A stretch of 64,000 nt of DNA from Lumbricus rubellus (lineage: Eukaryota; Annelida; Clitellata; Crassiclitellata; Lumbricidae): positions 5,153,580 through 5,217,579 of the forward strand of contig OX243824.1 in NCBI GenBank assembly GCA_945859605.1, written 5' to 3'. The number at the start of each line of letters is the position of its first letter. Within the stretch, counting starts at the first letter, position 1. The notes below the pieces were generated by a model. The model saw only the letters and a program-made list of their open reading frames with translations, had not been told where the DNA came from and ran no database searches. A program made the position numbers and the translations under genes. Shown here one piece after another: positions 62,926 through 64,000 of the stretch.

Positions 62926-63245
62926 TGCGGAATATGACGTTTGGAATTACGCTTATATAGCCACAAGAATGACGCATATTACGCAGGGAATGACTTTATT
63001 ACGCAGGGAATGACGTTTATTACGCAGAGAATGACATTTATTATACAGGGAATGGCGTATTATTGCTGAAGGAATCGCGTTTATTGACAAAGAATGACGT
63101 TTATTGCTCAAGGAATGACGTTTAGTATACAAGGAATGACATTTATTACGCAGAGAATGACGTTTATTATACAGGGAATGACGTCTATTGCGTAAGGAAT
63201 GACGTTTATTATACGAAAGAAGTGACGTTTATTACAGGAATGAGG
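62926..63245 (+). repeat. 21-bp satellite, block 2 (diverged)
   Basis: Unit GACGTTTATTACGCAGGGAA(T), about 13 copies with TATACAGGG and GCTCAAGG variants. Same family as 54690-55035 but much more diverged and with CAGGG in place of AAAGG. Confidence 0.9.
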
Positions 63246-63576
63246 ATCGTGACGCTATGAGTGGCGATCAAGAAACGACGAGTGCGTTAGTAAAATTTAC
63301 GGTATAACGGCGATAGGGAGTGACAATTATAAAGGAAAGAGATGATGTCCATGATCATTGATCAAGCAGTAGCAATAAAAAATAATAATTAAACGATTTA
63401 TAATATTATTATAGGTGCGTCGAAAGTGCATACAATGTGCTAATCATGACGCCAGATACAATTTCGATCAATGTAGCCTACCACAGCATAATTATACTAC
63501 TATGATTTTTCTAGAGCTAATATGCTGCTACTACAACTACTGCAACTTCAAATTCAACTACAGCTACTATTACTAT
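63246..63576. other. unassigned DNA
   Basis: No gene or known repeat recognised. Confidence 0.5.
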
Positions 63577-63652
63577 CACCACCACCACCACCACCACCAC
63601 CACCACCACCACCACCACCACCACCACCACCACCACCACCACCACCACCACT
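63577..63652. repeat. (CAC)n microsatellite
   Basis: About 25 CAC units, translated as poly-His in one frame. Confidence 0.97.
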
Positions 63653-64000
63653 ATTAAATCGCACATTGACCTCTATTTCTCACCGATGCATGCTTTAACG
63701 ACGGAGGGCGTGAAGCCGGAAGATCGGTATGTGGTCACGTATGCTACGCTGGTTCCCTGTTTATAATCGCATCCGATGAGAAAGATTGAACATCAATGTC
63801 TAAAGTTGATGTCCGATAGATTTACGAGGCATTTCGTTTTAATAAAAGCATTCTCTGCGTTCCTTTGTGCCACCTTCCCTTTGTCATCTTCTCATTTGTC
63901 TCCTTCCTCCACCTTCTCCATCCCCTTTTTCTTCTTCCCAGTCTTCTCATCGTCTTCACTTCCCCTTCTCGACACCCTTTTCTTCCTATTATTCTCTCTG
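63653..64000. other. unassigned DNA, polypyrimidine at window edge
   Basis: Nothing recognised to 63840; from there C/T-rich on the plus strand and running off the window. Confidence 0.5.

Overview
This window is eukaryotic, non-genic, repeat-built DNA. I found no host protein-coding gene, rRNA or intact tRNA. The families present are typical of a metazoan genome: L2/CR1-, RTE- and I/Nimb-like non-LTR retrotransposons, mariner, piggyBac-like and several hAT-like DNA elements, and a tRNA-derived SINE. Together with the very high microsatellite load they suggest an invertebrate, probably marine; I cannot name the phylum. Almost every long open frame is an artefact of simple repeats. The frames that mean something are transposon remnants.

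Layout. 1-16 kb: diverged copies of a (GAC)n/purine-rich duplicon, a 5'-truncated LINE lying between two (TA)n tracts, a hAT element with (GAGTCC)n termini, an RTE remnant, a perfect 29-bp hairpin, and a mariner element with ~215-bp inverted repeats. 16-25 kb: a truncated I/Nimb-like LINE with an RNase H domain, SINEs, a (CCA)n tract, and two hAT-like elements. 25-39 kb: two pairs of direct duplications (25.15-28.65 with 33.74-36.34; 31.04-31.86 with 37.75-38.56), one copy holding a mariner insertion the other lacks; also a foldback with a telomere-like core and a hAT element with an 8-bp target duplication. 39.4-42.1 kb: a nest of hAT-like elements inside one another, two levels proven by separate 8-bp target duplications, with a 44-bp minisatellite inside. 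42.8-44.9 kb: a 5'-truncated L2-like LINE with a long intact reverse-transcriptase frame, whose pre-insertion site survives at 33.06 kb. 48-49 kb: a TTAA-flanked piggyBac-like element inserted in a LINE 3' end. 51.2-57.9 kb: a tandem duplication with reciprocal insertions, a 1.07-kb inverted-repeat (foldback) element, and a 21-bp satellite exactly at the junction. 58-64 kb: polypyrimidine, GATGCAATGT-like, GACA, GA and GAC tracts, a 46-bp minisatellite, and a second block of the 21-bp satellite.

The signal that the element annotation does not explain is a two-box module: an ACACCTTTAAA-type core followed, about 26 nt after the ACC, by a TATA-like box. I counted about 39 sites (roughly 30 good) in 64 kb. 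From 15 to 57 kb all point the same way (+). Flanking DNA is often unrelated between sites while the core and the spacing hold. This resembles a snRNA-type (PSE + TATA) promoter layout, so a cluster of short non-coding transcription units is one reading; a decayed tandem repeat is the main alternative. No expression evidence is available here.

How parts relate: the L2-like LINE and the SINE share their 3' end (CGGGAGCGCCTCTGAG ... CTTGAAG.GGCGCTATA), so the SINE is probably moved by that LINE lineage. Many (ATTC)n microsatellites sit directly on the same LINE tail sequence, so they probably grew from LINE tails.
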